A DNA stretch of 8,945 nucleotides from URNF01 sp045531495 (GTDB lineage: Bacteria; Bacillota; Clostridia; Oscillospirales; Acutalibacteraceae): the NCBI GenBank assembly GCA_045531495.1, contig JAZSED010000130.1:1-8945 (forward strand), in the 5' to 3' direction. Under the pieces are notes generated by a model that had not been told where the DNA came from, did no database searches, and saw nothing but the letters and a program-made list of their open reading frames with translations. The number at the start of each line of letters is the position of its first letter. The first letter of the stretch is position 1. Both the position numbers and the translations under genes were made by a program. Below are positions 1 through 7,345 of the stretch, piece after piece.

Positions 1-281
1 TGAGCGCATTGCGATTAAACAAGGGCGTTTCTGCGCGTGATATGAGCTTGTCTATCGGATTAAGCGAAGGATATATCAACAATGTGGAGAACTGTGTAAA
101 TTATCCGTCAATGGAAGTGTTTTTCTATATTTGTGAGTATCTTGGCGTTACGCCTGCGGAGTTTTTTGACACCGAGCAGAAAGACCCCACCAAAGAAAGG
201 TCCTTATCCATCGCGGCTAGAGGTTTGAGCGGAGAACAATTAGACACATTGATAGCACTTGCAAAAGGCTTGAAGAAATGA
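1..281 (+). CDS. XRE/Cro-C1 family HTH transcriptional regulator, 5' end missing
   Basis: This is a small DNA-binding regulator cut by the left edge of the window. The open frame runs from position 3, with no stop before it, to TGA at 279-281. The visible part (about 93 residues) opens with SALRLNKGVSARDMSLSIGL and continues through SEGYINNVEN, the usual second and third helices of a Cro/C1-type helix-turn-helix. FFYICEYLGVTPAEFF then gives helices four and five of the five-helix fold. In this family a further 10-20 residues normally precede the ALR motif, so the TTG at 9 is not a likely start and the true start lies upstream. A short C-terminal extension follows (SIAARGLSGEQLDTLIALAKGLKK), probably helical and perhaps for dimerisation. 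No enzymatic or sensor domain is present and the target is unknown. It converges on the yfhO-like gene and shares a bidirectional terminator with it. Its base composition looks AT-richer than the neighbouring genes. Confidence 0.85.
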   Translation, partial: SALRLNKGVSARDMSLSIGLSEGYINNVENCVNYPSMEVFFYICEYLGVTPAEFFDTEQKDPTKERSLSIAARGLSGEQLDTLIALAKGLKK

Positions 282-290
282 TAGATTGCA

Positions 291-330
291 AAAAAAGAAC
301 GTATCGCAAGATACGTTCTTTTTTGTTTAT
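291..330. terminator. Bidirectional intrinsic terminator between converging genes
   Basis: A perfect 15-bp inverted repeat (291-305 with 310-324) closes on a GCAA tetraloop at 306-309. The outer part of the stem is six A residues on the left and six T residues on the right, so RNA from either strand gives a hairpin ending in a U tract. It lies 9 nt after the stop of the HTH gene and 2 nt beyond the stop (327-329) of the minus-strand yfhO-like gene, and so serves both. Confidence 0.93.
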
Positions 331-3314
331 TCCGTTTCGCCGTTTTGTGTTGTCGGGAAATCATCTAACAAGTTTTCCAAGGTGACGTCGTCGGACAACA
401 CATCGGCAGGGGCTTCCTCCGCTTTTTTGCGCGGCGCAGGGGGTGCCGGCTCGGTTGCAGGAAGGGTATGGGCAGGCTTCTTTTTGCGGGTGATGAGCAA
501 GAGAAGGATAAATGCCACAAGACTGATAGCCGAAATCAGCAAGCCGGTCATAAGGCCCTTGGGCATATACGAGAAGGTAATATCGTGATTTCCGAGCGCT
601 ATATCAAAGCACAAAAATGCGCCTTGCGAGCCGTCCTCGTTCAAATCACCGACGGGATAGGTTTCTACCCTTTGCCCGTCTACCGTCACCGTCCAGGAAG
701 CGTCATATGGAATAGAGGTGAATACGGTACCGCTATCGCTTGCGGTCAAGGTGCCTTGGATGCGGTGGTCGGAGAAGGAGGAGACGGTCATACCGTCTTT
801 TTGCAGTACGGCAATCTTTTCTTCCAACACGGTGTTATCCATGGCAGCGATGAAAATGTTGCCCGACACCGCGCGCTCGCTGGTGATAGATACCTCTACG
901 CGATACCCTTCCTGCAGGGTGCCCGCATCAATGATATACGGCTCGCCGAGGGAGGCATCATACGTCTCCACCAACTCGTATGCCGTGTCATAGATGGTAA
1001 TGCTACCCGATTTCGCCGCGGTACAGTCTACAAAGATATAGTACGCGGTGGTTTGGGTAATGGTTGCTTCAAACACGGCGTCGGTAGTCCCATCACAGCT
1101 AAAGCGCGTCTCGCCGTAGGCGGAGGCGTTTGCGGCACTGCTTGCGGCCACGTAGATGGGTGTGAAGGAGAACAGCGAACGGGTGTCTTCGGTAAACGCT
1201 GTATACAGCGCCTCCTGTGTTGCAAACGGGTCGTACGGTGCCACCGTGAAATCCGAAACGTTGGAGGACACGCGAAACGCCAGCGGCAAGGCCAAGCGGT
1301 TGCGGTACAGATAATACGGATAATCTTCGGTGCCCGCAGAGCCGATTTTTTCTAAATACGGGTGGTTGATGTCGGTTTGCAGGGCGAGGTATTTGAGATT
1401 TAACAGGGAGTCCACCGACGGCACAAAGCTCTGATACAGATAACTGTTCACCCCGTTGTCCGCATACCCGAGATAGCCCAAAAGGCGGGTGGTATGGTAG
1501 TAGTTGCTGGACGAGAAGGAGGTTAACCCCCTGTAATGATACAAAGCGGTGTCAACGCAGGTACGCATCGGCAAAAACTCTGCACGGTAGAAATTGCCGT
1601 TTTCCGCGGCATCTGCCGCCGCTTCCAGCTTTGCAACCGCGTCTGCCGCCGCTTGGTGTTCTTCATTGGCAATATATCCCGCGCGGTCGGTGTAATATTC
1701 GTTGCCGTTGAGTGTATCCAGGGAAACGCCGGCACTGAGGGTCATTTCCACGATACACACCGCCGCTAAAACGGTGTATGCGGAGCGCACAGCGAGCCGT
1801 TGGTGCTTTATCAGCAGAATAATACCGCAGTATACAGCGGCGAGCAACAGGGAAACGTATACGGGCGCAAACACCTCTGCACCGTCACCCTGTATCGCTT
1901 CATATAACGCGATATATGCCACAATACCGAGGAAGGTACCGCCCAACTGCTTGTGGGTGACATCCCGAAGGTGCGGCAGCATAGCCGTTGCGGCAAGCAA
2001 TACCGCAAAAACGTACAGGAAGGAGAAACGGTACGGCAGGTCGTTGGGGGAGTGCAAGCCGTGCCACAAAAGGTCGAAGATATTGACCGTGAAGCTGAGT
2101 GCCAACACGCCGACTAAACCGCCGTAAGCCAAACGACGGCGCAGCGGAATGGTTTTGGTGGTAAGCAACAGCGGCACTAAAACGGCGGGGAGTATACCGC
2201 AGAAAATATTGGGCAGATTGCCCGAGCGGATGGTGGGCACCATACCGAATAACTGCTGTGCAGGCACGCGGAACAGTGCAAAGTTCGCTTTGAAATCCGG
2301 CAAGGCTTCGCCCGCCGCCGACGTATACTGTAATGCAAACACCACGGGGAGCAGAATGCACATGGCAAGACCGCCGCCGATTAAGGACGCAAGCGCAAAA
2401 CGGAAGCCCGCGCGGAAGAATGCGCCGCCGGTGTGGTGACTGCGGATGATGTATACAAAGAAATACAGTACGAGGAACACGCACACCATAAATCCGATAT
2501 AGTAGTTGGTAAACAGGATGTACGCGAGGGTGAGCACGTAAACGCCGTATTTGCTTTCCCGCATCATACGTTCAAAGCCGAGCACGGCGAGCGGCAACAG
2601 CATCACGCCGTCCAGCCACATAATGTTCCAGGAATACGCAATCATATACATAGACAGCGAATAGCCCAGCGACAGCATCACCACCGAAAAATCGCGGCGG
2701 CGGAACACGTATTGCACGCAGGCGGCAAACATTGCCGCGGCAATCGCGTTTTTCAAAAGGGTGATAATGAGAATACCCTCGGTCAGCATACCTTCGGGGA
2801 ACAGTGCAAGCAACAGATTGAAGGGGCTGGCAAGGTAGTAGGCGAACAGTGAAATAAAGTTGGCGCCGATACCTGTTTCAAAGGTATACAACGGACTGCC
2901 GCCGTGCAGCACCATCTCGCGCAGTTGTGATAACAGCGGCGCATATTGGTGGTGCATATCCACAATCATCAGCGACTCTCTGCCAAACGGCCAAACACCC
3001 AGCCAAATGTAGCCCAGCGCCATAGCGAGCAAGCCGAGCATACCGCTGAGCAGGGGGTAATACACCCCGTCCACCTGCGGTGTGCGGAAGCGCTGTGTCG
3101 GCAGGCAGGTATACAAAACAGCGGTCAACAATCCCGACAGCAGCGCCGAAAAGCCAAAGCTGTATGCGTATCTCTGCCGAAGTGTCTCAAAGGTGACGGC
3201 GTGGGACAACGCGAAGGTGCATACCGCCGTCAGCAAAAGGAAGACGGTGCCAAGCAATACCTTTGTCGAGGCGGGTATGCCGTTATCCAGACCGTTTTTT
3301 CGGTTAATTCTCAT
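327..3314 (-). CDS. yfhO: YfhO-family polytopic membrane protein (probable GT-C type glycosyltransferase)
   Basis: A 995-residue integral membrane protein. The N-terminal half has many hydrophobic segments, starting at about residues 18-38, 54-70 and 86-107. The signature YfhO region follows: WPFG at 108-111, the acidic SLMIVDMHHQYAPLL stretch with Asp119, then SPLYTFETGIGANF and YYLASPFNLL to about 169. About residues 560-900 form a long, mostly soluble, probably extracytoplasmic domain, followed by a last membrane segment near 923-942. In Bacillus and Listeria, YfhO-type proteins transfer sugars from undecaprenyl-phosphate carriers onto teichoic acids outside the membrane; applying that here is inference, and the acceptor is unknown. 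The start is fixed by GGGAGG at 3321-3326, 6 nt before ATG. No partner transferase or flippase gene lies in the window. The last 53 residues form an unusual charged Pro/Ala-rich cytoplasmic tail ending in an acidic amphipathic segment (977-986). Confidence 0.9.
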   Translation of the reverse strand: MRINRKNGLDNGIPASTKVLLGTVFLLLTAVCTFALSHAVTFETLRQRYAYSFGFSALLSGLLTAVLYTCLPTQRFRTPQVDGVYYPLLSGMLGLLAMALGYIWLGVWPFGRESLMIVDMHHQYAPLLSQLREMVLHGGSPLYTFETGIGANFISLFAYYLASPFNLLLALFPEGMLTEGILIITLLKNAIAAAMFAACVQYVFRRRDFSVVMLSLGYSLSMYMIAYSWNIMWLDGVMLLPLAVLGFERMMRESKYGVYVLTLAYILFTNYYIGFMVCVFLVLYFFVYIIRSHHTGGAFFRAGFRFALASLIGGGLAMCILLPVVFALQYTSAAGEALPDFKANFALFRVPAQQLFGMVPTIRSGNLPNIFCGILPAVLVPLLLTTKTIPLRRRLAYGGLVGVLALSFTVNIFDLLWHGLHSPNDLPYRFSFLYVFAVLLAATAMLPHLRDVTHKQLGGTFLGIVAYIALYEAIQGDGAEVFAPVYVSLLLAAVYCGIILLIKHQRLAVRSAYTVLAAVCIVEMTLSAGVSLDTLNGNEYYTDRAGYIANEEHQAAADAVAKLEAAADAAENGNFYRAEFLPMRTCVDTALYHYRGLTSFSSSNYYHTTRLLGYLGYADNGVNSYLYQSFVPSVDSLLNLKYLALQTDINHPYLEKIGSAGTEDYPYYLYRNRLALPLAFRVSSNVSDFTVAPYDPFATQEALYTAFTEDTRSLFSFTPIYVAASSAANASAYGETRFSCDGTTDAVFEATITQTTAYYIFVDCTAAKSGSITIYDTAYELVETYDASLGEPYIIDAGTLQEGYRVEVSITSERAVSGNIFIAAMDNTVLEEKIAVLQKDGMTVSSFSDHRIQGTLTASDSGTVFTSIPYDASWTVTVDGQRVETYPVGDLNEDGSQGAFLCFDIALGNHDITFSYMPKGLMTGLLISAISLVAFILLLLITRKKKPAHTLPATEPAPPAPRKKAEEAPADVLSDDVTLENLLDDFPTTQNGETE

Positions 3315-3345
3315 GGTGTTCCTCCCACATCAGATAATTACATTT

Positions 3346-3374
3346 ATAATATCATACATTTTTTAAAAAGTAAA
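3346..3374 (-). promoter_or_regulatory. Sigma-A type promoter for the yfhO-like gene
   Basis: Read on the minus strand, a -35 of TTTACT (3369-3374) and a -10 of TATTAT (3346-3351) are separated by exactly 17 nt. They match the consensus at 4/6 and 5/6 positions. Transcription would start near 3339, giving a leader of about 25 nt that includes the GGGAGG ribosome binding site. The surrounding sequence is strongly AT-rich compared with the genes. Confidence 0.6.
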
Positions 3375-3410
3375 TCATTCGCACATATCATTTTTCCATC
3401 CCGCTTTTCA

Positions 3411-3433
3411 TATACTGTGAAAAAAGAAGGGAG
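3411..3433 (+). promoter_or_regulatory. Possible -10 element and ribosome binding site for the S1-domain gene
   Basis: TATACT at 3411-3416 matches the -10 consensus at five of six positions, but no convincing -35 lies 16-18 nt upstream (TCATTT at the 17-nt position). The ribosome binding site AAGGGAG (3427-3433) sits 8 nt before the ATG at 3442. The same hexamer TATACT is the -10 of the next gene's much better promoter at 4425-4430, which lends this one some support. Confidence 0.4.
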
Positions 3434-3441
3434 CGACAAAA

Positions 3442-4362
3442 ATGGAGATGAAGTTTTACCCCGAAGGAATGTTACCCGCCACACCGCAAAACGAGGAATT
3501 TGTGCGCACGCCGAGCGGGCTTGCCGCCGCGGCAATGGAAGGCGCGGTGTTGGAAGGGCGGGTTGCTTTGTGTGATGCAGAGCATAATCTGCATATTGAC
3601 CTGCCGTGTATGAAAGGTATTATCCCGCGGGAAGAAGGCGCGATAGGCATTGCGGAAGGAAGCACAAGAGATATTGCACTGATTTCCCGTGTCGGAAAAA
3701 CGGTGTGTTTTACGGTGACGGGTTTTGAAAACACAGTCCACGGTATGCGCGCGGTGCTGTCCCGCCGTGCCGCGCAGGAAGCGTGCCGCAGTTGGTATTT
3801 TACCCATTGTCGCACAGGCGATATTATACGGGCAAAGGTGACACGGCTGGAAAGCTTCGGTGCGTTTTGCGATATCGGGTGCGGTGTGACCGCATTGATG
3901 CCGATTGCGGGTATGTCGGTCAGCCGTATTTCCCATCCGCGCGACCGCCTTTGTGTCGGTATGGAGATACGTGCCGCCGTTTTATCAATGGATGACGGCA
4001 GAATTTGCCTTTCACAACGGGAGTTGCTCGGCACCTGGGAGGAAAACGTCCTGCGGTTTGCGCAGGGGGAGACGGTGATGGGTATCGTGCGGTCAATAGA
4101 ACCGTACGGTGTGTTTATTGAATTGTCACCGAATTTGGCGGGGCTGGCCGAGCCGCGCGACGACCTGCACCCGGGACAGATGGTGAGTGTGTACATAAAA
4201 AGTATATTGCCGGATAAAATGAAGGTGAAATTGATAGTCATTGACGCGGGCGGAGATGCACCGCCCCCTGCACAGCCGGACTATTTTATCACCGAAGGCC
4301 ATATAGACCGTTTTGTGTACTCGCCGCCGGCGTCCGACAAGCGTATTGAAATGGTATTTTAA
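3442..4362 (+). CDS. S1 RNA-binding domain protein (ribosomal protein S1-like)
   Basis: A 306-residue soluble protein built from S1/OB-fold repeats. The clearest repeat is at about residues 124-194: TGDIIRAKVTRLESFGAFCD, then a GCGVTALMPI strand and a closing GRICLSQRE, the usual S1 ending. A second clear repeat lies at about 208-266 (GETVMGIVRSIEPYGVFIEL, then LAGLAEP). Residues 33-109 look like a degenerate first repeat: GAVLEGRVALCD, an HIDLPCMKGIIPREE strand, and GMRAVLSRRAAQE at the end. S1 repeats bind single-stranded RNA, as in ribosomal protein S1. With about three repeats this is shorter than Gram-negative S1 (six) and near the short S1-like proteins of Firmicutes, which are sometimes called RpsA or YpfD-like. 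A role in mRNA binding or translation is inferred. The start has AAGGGAG 8 nt upstream; another ATG two codons later is also possible. It is transcribed alone, divergently from yfhO, and followed by a terminator. Confidence 0.85.
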   Translation: MEMKFYPEGMLPATPQNEEFVRTPSGLAAAAMEGAVLEGRVALCDAEHNLHIDLPCMKGIIPREEGAIGIAEGSTRDIALISRVGKTVCFTVTGFENTVHGMRAVLSRRAAQEACRSWYFTHCRTGDIIRAKVTRLESFGAFCDIGCGVTALMPIAGMSVSRISHPRDRLCVGMEIRAAVLSMDDGRICLSQRELLGTWEENVLRFAQGETVMGIVRSIEPYGVFIELSPNLAGLAEPRDDLHPGQMVSVYIKSILPDKMKVKLIVIDAGGDAPPPAQPDYFITEGHIDRFVYSPPASDKRIEMVF

Positions 4363-4367
4363 TTTTT

Positions 4368-4400
4368 TCCTGCGAAAACGGCGATTTTCGCAGGATTTTT
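4368..4400 (+). terminator. Intrinsic terminator after the S1-domain gene
   Basis: An 11-bp perfect stem (4368-4378 with 4385-4395) with a 6-nt loop CGGCGA is followed by five T residues (4396-4400). It begins 5 nt after the TAA stop. It isolates the S1-domain gene from the downstream lipoprotein gene, which has its own promoter right after it. Confidence 0.92.
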
Positions 4401-4401
4401 C

Positions 4402-4430
4402 TTGCAAATAGCAGAGAATTTTTGTATACT
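4402..4430 (+). promoter_or_regulatory. Sigma-A type promoter for the solute-binding protein and icd
   Basis: A -35 of TTGCAA (4402-4407) and a -10 of TATACT (4425-4430) are separated by 17 nt. They lie directly after the preceding terminator. Transcription should start near 4437, giving a leader of about 26 nt containing AAGGAGG (4449-4455), 7 nt before the GTG start at 4463. Confidence 0.7.
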
Positions 4431-4462
4431 GATTGTGTATGACTTGAGAAGGAGGCATTAAG

Positions 4463-6067
4463 GTGAAAAAACGCGTATTTTCGGTGTTTGTCTGCCTTTG
4501 CCTTCTTATGTCCTTTGCGGGTTGTCGCGGCGAAGATGAGGGCGGCGGTTTTGGCTTTTCCATTGCCGCCGAGCCGAGACAAATCGACCCGCAGACCGCC
4601 GCTGACACCGCATCCCTTACCGTTATCGACGCGGTGTTTGAAGGACTGACGCGGGTGGAAGACGGCAAGGTGATTCCCGCTGCCGCCGATTGGACGGTGT
4701 CGGCGGATGGATGCACCTACACCTTTACCCTGCGGACAAGCTATTGGAGTACGGTTACGGTACGTGGCGTTGAGACGGGCTTTGAAGACCCCGTACAGGT
4801 AACGGCGTATGATTTTGAATTCGGCATCCGTCGCGCCGCCGACCCCACAACCAATTGCCCGTACAGAGATTTACTGCGCGGTATTGTCAATGCGGACGCG
4901 GTGCTGAAGGGAGAAGCGCCCTCTACCACCTTGGGTGTAAAAGCGGAAAACGAGAACACGCTGGTGATTACGCTGGAAGCCCCCGACCCGACCTTTTTGG
5001 CGCGCCTGGCCACCCCCGCCTTTATGCCGTGTAACCGTGAATTTTTCGGCTATACGGCGGGACGGTACGGTCTGGAAACCAAGTATATTTTATGTAACGG
5101 CGCGTTTTACGTATCGGGGTGGGACCATAACACCTCGGTCACACTCAGAAAAAACACGCACTATCACGCGCGCACGGAAATCCTGCCGACCCTTGTGAAA
5201 TACCGTGTCACCCAATCCGCGGAGGAAGATTTCGACTTGCTGACAAAGGGCTATATTGATGCCGCGTTTGTGCCGCAGGATAAGGTTGACGGTGTTTCGG
5301 GTGTCCGTCTTGTGGAAATGCAGGACACGGTGGAATACCTGTGGATAAATACCGCGGTTGAGATGCTTGGCAATGTAGATATCCGCCGCGCGTTACGGGA
5401 TGCGATAGAATGGAATACCCTGCGCGAAAACCTGCCCGACACATACGTGGCGGCAACGGGATTTGTACCCCCCGCGGCCACCGCGGGCGGCGAAAGCTAT
5501 CAAAACGCGGCACTGCCCTTCAAAACCGACGCACAAGCGGCACAAGCCGCGCTTCAAAGCGGACTTACCGCTTTGGAATCGGAAAAATTGCCTACCCTCG
5601 CGTTGTTGTCCGCGGATGATACCGATAGTGCAAACCTCGCGCGGTATATTGCACAGTCGCTCATAAAAAACCTCGGTATCCGCTGTGAATTGGATTTGGT
5701 GGACCGAGAAACCCTGACGGCGCGCGTGACCGCAGGCAACTATCAGTTGGCGATATTCGAAAAAACGGGACGCGGCCTTACCGCTACCGAAAATTTAGAG
5801 ATGTTTACGTCCGCGGCCGCCACAGGCAACTATGCACGGTATGCGGATGAAGCGTATGACGCTTTATACCGCTCGGCGGTGGATTCAAAAGCATCCGCCG
5901 CAACCCTGGAAACCTATTTGCTGGATACCTGTCCTGCGTTGCCGCTCGGGTTTTGTACCCGTTATTACGGCGTGCGGGAAGAGGTGAGCGGTATTACCGT
6001 TACCCCCTTTGACGGAGGGCTGTACGGTGCGCCGCTGACATTCAGGCAGGCACAGAGAGATAATTAA
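4463..6067 (+). CDS. Lipoprotein solute-binding protein of the oligopeptide ABC transporter family (SBP_bac_5)
   Basis: A 534-residue secreted lipoprotein. The N-terminus is MKKR, a hydrophobic core (residues 5-18) and a lipobox ending in FAGC, so Cys21 should be lipidated and anchor the protein outside the membrane. The mature part follows the OppA/DppA layout: an early AAEPRQIDPQTA segment, IDAVFEGLTRVEDGKVIPAA, a YTFTLR strand, then VTAYDFEFGIRRAADP and LEAPDPTFLARLATPAFMPC. WDHNTSVTLRKNTHYHA leads into the second lobe. The length is normal for the family. Such proteins deliver peptides, or sometimes other ligands such as nickel or sugars, to an ABC importer; the ligand cannot be told from sequence. 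No permease or ATPase gene is adjacent, so it is an orphan binding protein here. The GTG start is supported by AAGGAGG 7 nt upstream; the icd gene follows after 30 nt without a terminator. Confidence 0.92.
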   Translation: MKKRVFSVFVCLCLLMSFAGCRGEDEGGGFGFSIAAEPRQIDPQTAADTASLTVIDAVFEGLTRVEDGKVIPAAADWTVSADGCTYTFTLRTSYWSTVTVRGVETGFEDPVQVTAYDFEFGIRRAADPTTNCPYRDLLRGIVNADAVLKGEAPSTTLGVKAENENTLVITLEAPDPTFLARLATPAFMPCNREFFGYTAGRYGLETKYILCNGAFYVSGWDHNTSVTLRKNTHYHARTEILPTLVKYRVTQSAEEDFDLLTKGYIDAAFVPQDKVDGVSGVRLVEMQDTVEYLWINTAVEMLGNVDIRRALRDAIEWNTLRENLPDTYVAATGFVPPAATAGGESYQNAALPFKTDAQAAQAALQSGLTALESEKLPTLALLSADDTDSANLARYIAQSLIKNLGIRCELDLVDRETLTARVTAGNYQLAIFEKTGRGLTATENLEMFTSAAATGNYARYADEAYDALYRSAVDSKASAATLETYLLDTCPALPLGFCTRYYGVREEVSGITVTPFDGGLYGAPLTFRQAQRDN

Positions 6068-6068
6068 A

Positions 6069-6083
6069 CGGTGAAATTCACCG
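6069..6083. promoter_or_regulatory. Interrupted palindrome just upstream of the icd ribosome binding site
   Basis: CGGTGAA-A-TTCACCG is a perfect inverted repeat with 7-bp arms and one central base. It starts 2 nt after the stop of the upstream gene and abuts the GAGGAGGT ribosome binding site (6083-6090). As DNA it has the form of an operator; as RNA it could form a 5-bp stem with a 5-nt loop next to the ribosome binding site. Either role is inference. Confidence 0.35.
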
Positions 6084-6097
6084 AGGAGGTATACACT

Positions 6098-7300
6098 ATG
6101 GCAAAGATTCAGATGAAAACACCTTTAGTCGAGATGGACGGCGACGAAATGACCCGCATTTTGTGGCAGGCAATTAAAGACAAATTGCTGACCCCCTTTG
6201 TGGACCTCAAATGCGAATATTATGATTTGGGATTGCCGTACCGCGATAAAACCGAGGACAAGGTGACCGAAGAAGCCGCACTTGCTATCAAAAAATACGG
6301 TGTTGGCGTAAAATGTGCCACCATCACCCCTAACGCACAGCGTGTGGAGGAATATAACTTAAAACAGATGTGGAAAAGCCCCAACGGCACCATCCGCGCG
6401 GTGCTGGACGGCACCGTGTTCCGTGCGCCGGTTGTGGTAAAGGGCATCACCCCCACCGTTTCCACCTGGAAGGCACCTATCGTGCTGGCGCGTCACGCGT
6501 ACGGTGACGTGTACCGCGACACCGAATTGAGAGCGCCCGCGGGCGGCAAGGCGGAATTGGTGGTTACCGATAAAGACGGCAACGAGACCCGTGCGCTTAT
6601 TCACGATTTTGACGGAGACGGCATCATTCTCGGTATGCACAATACCGACGCGTCTATTGAGAGCTTCGCACGTGCCTGCTTCAACTACGCGCTGGACCAA
6701 AAACAGGATTTGTGGTTCTCCACCAAAGACACCATTTCCAAAACCTATGACCACCGTTTCAAGGACATCTTCGCAGAAATCTACGAAGCGGAATACAAAG
6801 AAAAGTTTGAAGCGGCGGGTATTGAATACTTCTACACCTTGATTGACGACGCGGTGGCACGCGTGGTGCGTTCCGCGGGCGGCTTCATCTGGGCGTGTAA
6901 AAACTATGACGGCGACGTGATGAGCGATATGGTTGCTACTGCGTTCGGTTCCTTGGCGATGATGACCAGTGTGCTGGTATCCCCCGAAGGCAACTATGAA
7001 TACGAGGCGGCACACGGCACCGTGACCCGTCACTATTACCGTCATCTGAAGGGTGAGGAAACCTCCACCAACTCGGTGGCGACCATCTTCGCGTGGAGCG
7101 GTGCTCTCCGCAAACGCGGCGAGCTTGACCAGCTGCCCGAGCTGGTGGCGTTTGCCGATAAGCTGGAAAAAGCGACCCTGGACACCATTGAGAGCGGTGT
7201 GATGACCAAGGACCTGTACCTTTTGTCCACCCTGCCCGAAAAGACGGCGGTAAACTCGATGGAATTTTTAGACGCTATCGCAGAAAGATTGGCACAGTAA
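6098..7300 (+). CDS. icd: NADP-dependent isocitrate dehydrogenase, eukaryote-like class
   Basis: Converts isocitrate and NADP+ to 2-oxoglutarate, CO2 and NADPH, supplying 2-oxoglutarate for glutamate synthesis. The 400-residue product matches the dimeric IDH1/IDH2-like class along its whole length, not the E. coli class. Substrate residues are intact: Ser94 and Asn96 in KSPNGTIR, Arg100, Arg109 in GTVFR, Arg132 and Tyr139 in ARHAYGDVYR, and Lys215. Metal ligands Asp273 and Asp277 lie in KNYDGDVMSD. EAAHGTVTRH (303-312) carries the Arg-His pair that contacts the NADP 2'-phosphate in this class, so NADP is the expected cofactor. A frame-continuous GTG at 6071 would add nine residues, but GAGGAGGT at 6083-6090, 7 nt before the ATG at 6098, fixes the start there. 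It is probably co-transcribed with the binding-protein gene upstream. No citrate synthase or aconitase gene is in the window. Confidence 0.97.
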   Translation: MAKIQMKTPLVEMDGDEMTRILWQAIKDKLLTPFVDLKCEYYDLGLPYRDKTEDKVTEEAALAIKKYGVGVKCATITPNAQRVEEYNLKQMWKSPNGTIRAVLDGTVFRAPVVVKGITPTVSTWKAPIVLARHAYGDVYRDTELRAPAGGKAELVVTDKDGNETRALIHDFDGDGIILGMHNTDASIESFARACFNYALDQKQDLWFSTKDTISKTYDHRFKDIFAEIYEAEYKEKFEAAGIEYFYTLIDDAVARVVRSAGGFIWACKNYDGDVMSDMVATAFGSLAMMTSVLVSPEGNYEYEAAHGTVTRHYYRHLKGEETSTNSVATIFAWSGALRKRGELDQLPELVAFADKLEKATLDTIESGVMTKDLYLLSTLPEKTAVNSMEFLDAIAERLAQ

Positions 7301-7301
7301 G

Positions 7302-7333
7302 AAAAAAGCCGCGACGGGCAACTGTCGCGGCTT
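7302..7333 (-). terminator. Intrinsic terminator between icd and the small-gene cluster, strongest on the minus strand
   Basis: A 10-bp GC-rich stem (7306-7315 with 7324-7333) has an 8-nt loop. Minus-strand RNA ends the stem in six U residues (A run at 7302-7307), an ideal terminator for the cluster ending at 7346. Plus-strand RNA leaves the stem into TTATATATAATG instead of a U tract, so icd termination here would be weaker. Confidence 0.85.
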
Positions 7334-7345
7334 ATATATAATGTA

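Noticed and set aside
468..1355. Long plus-strand reading frame (295 codons) opposite the yfhO-like gene
   Set aside because: Its translation is rich in Gly, Arg, His and Cys with no domain pattern and no ribosome binding site. It is an antisense shadow of a clearly real membrane protein; the other plus-strand frames at 1536-3575 are of the same kind.
3456..4241. Minus-strand frame of 261 codons opposite the S1-domain gene
   Set aside because: The sense strand has clear S1 repeats, a ribosome binding site and a terminator. The antisense frame is low-complexity Ser/Arg/Pro-rich and has none of these.
6071..6097. Upstream GTG extension of icd by nine codons
   Set aside because: It would place the strong GAGGAGGT ribosome binding site inside the gene, and homologues start near the MAKIQMKTP segment.
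6359..7045. Minus-strand frame of 228 codons opposite icd
   Set aside because: It mirrors highly conserved icd codons, its translation is Val/His/Gly/Arg-rich without a recognisable domain, and it has no start signals.
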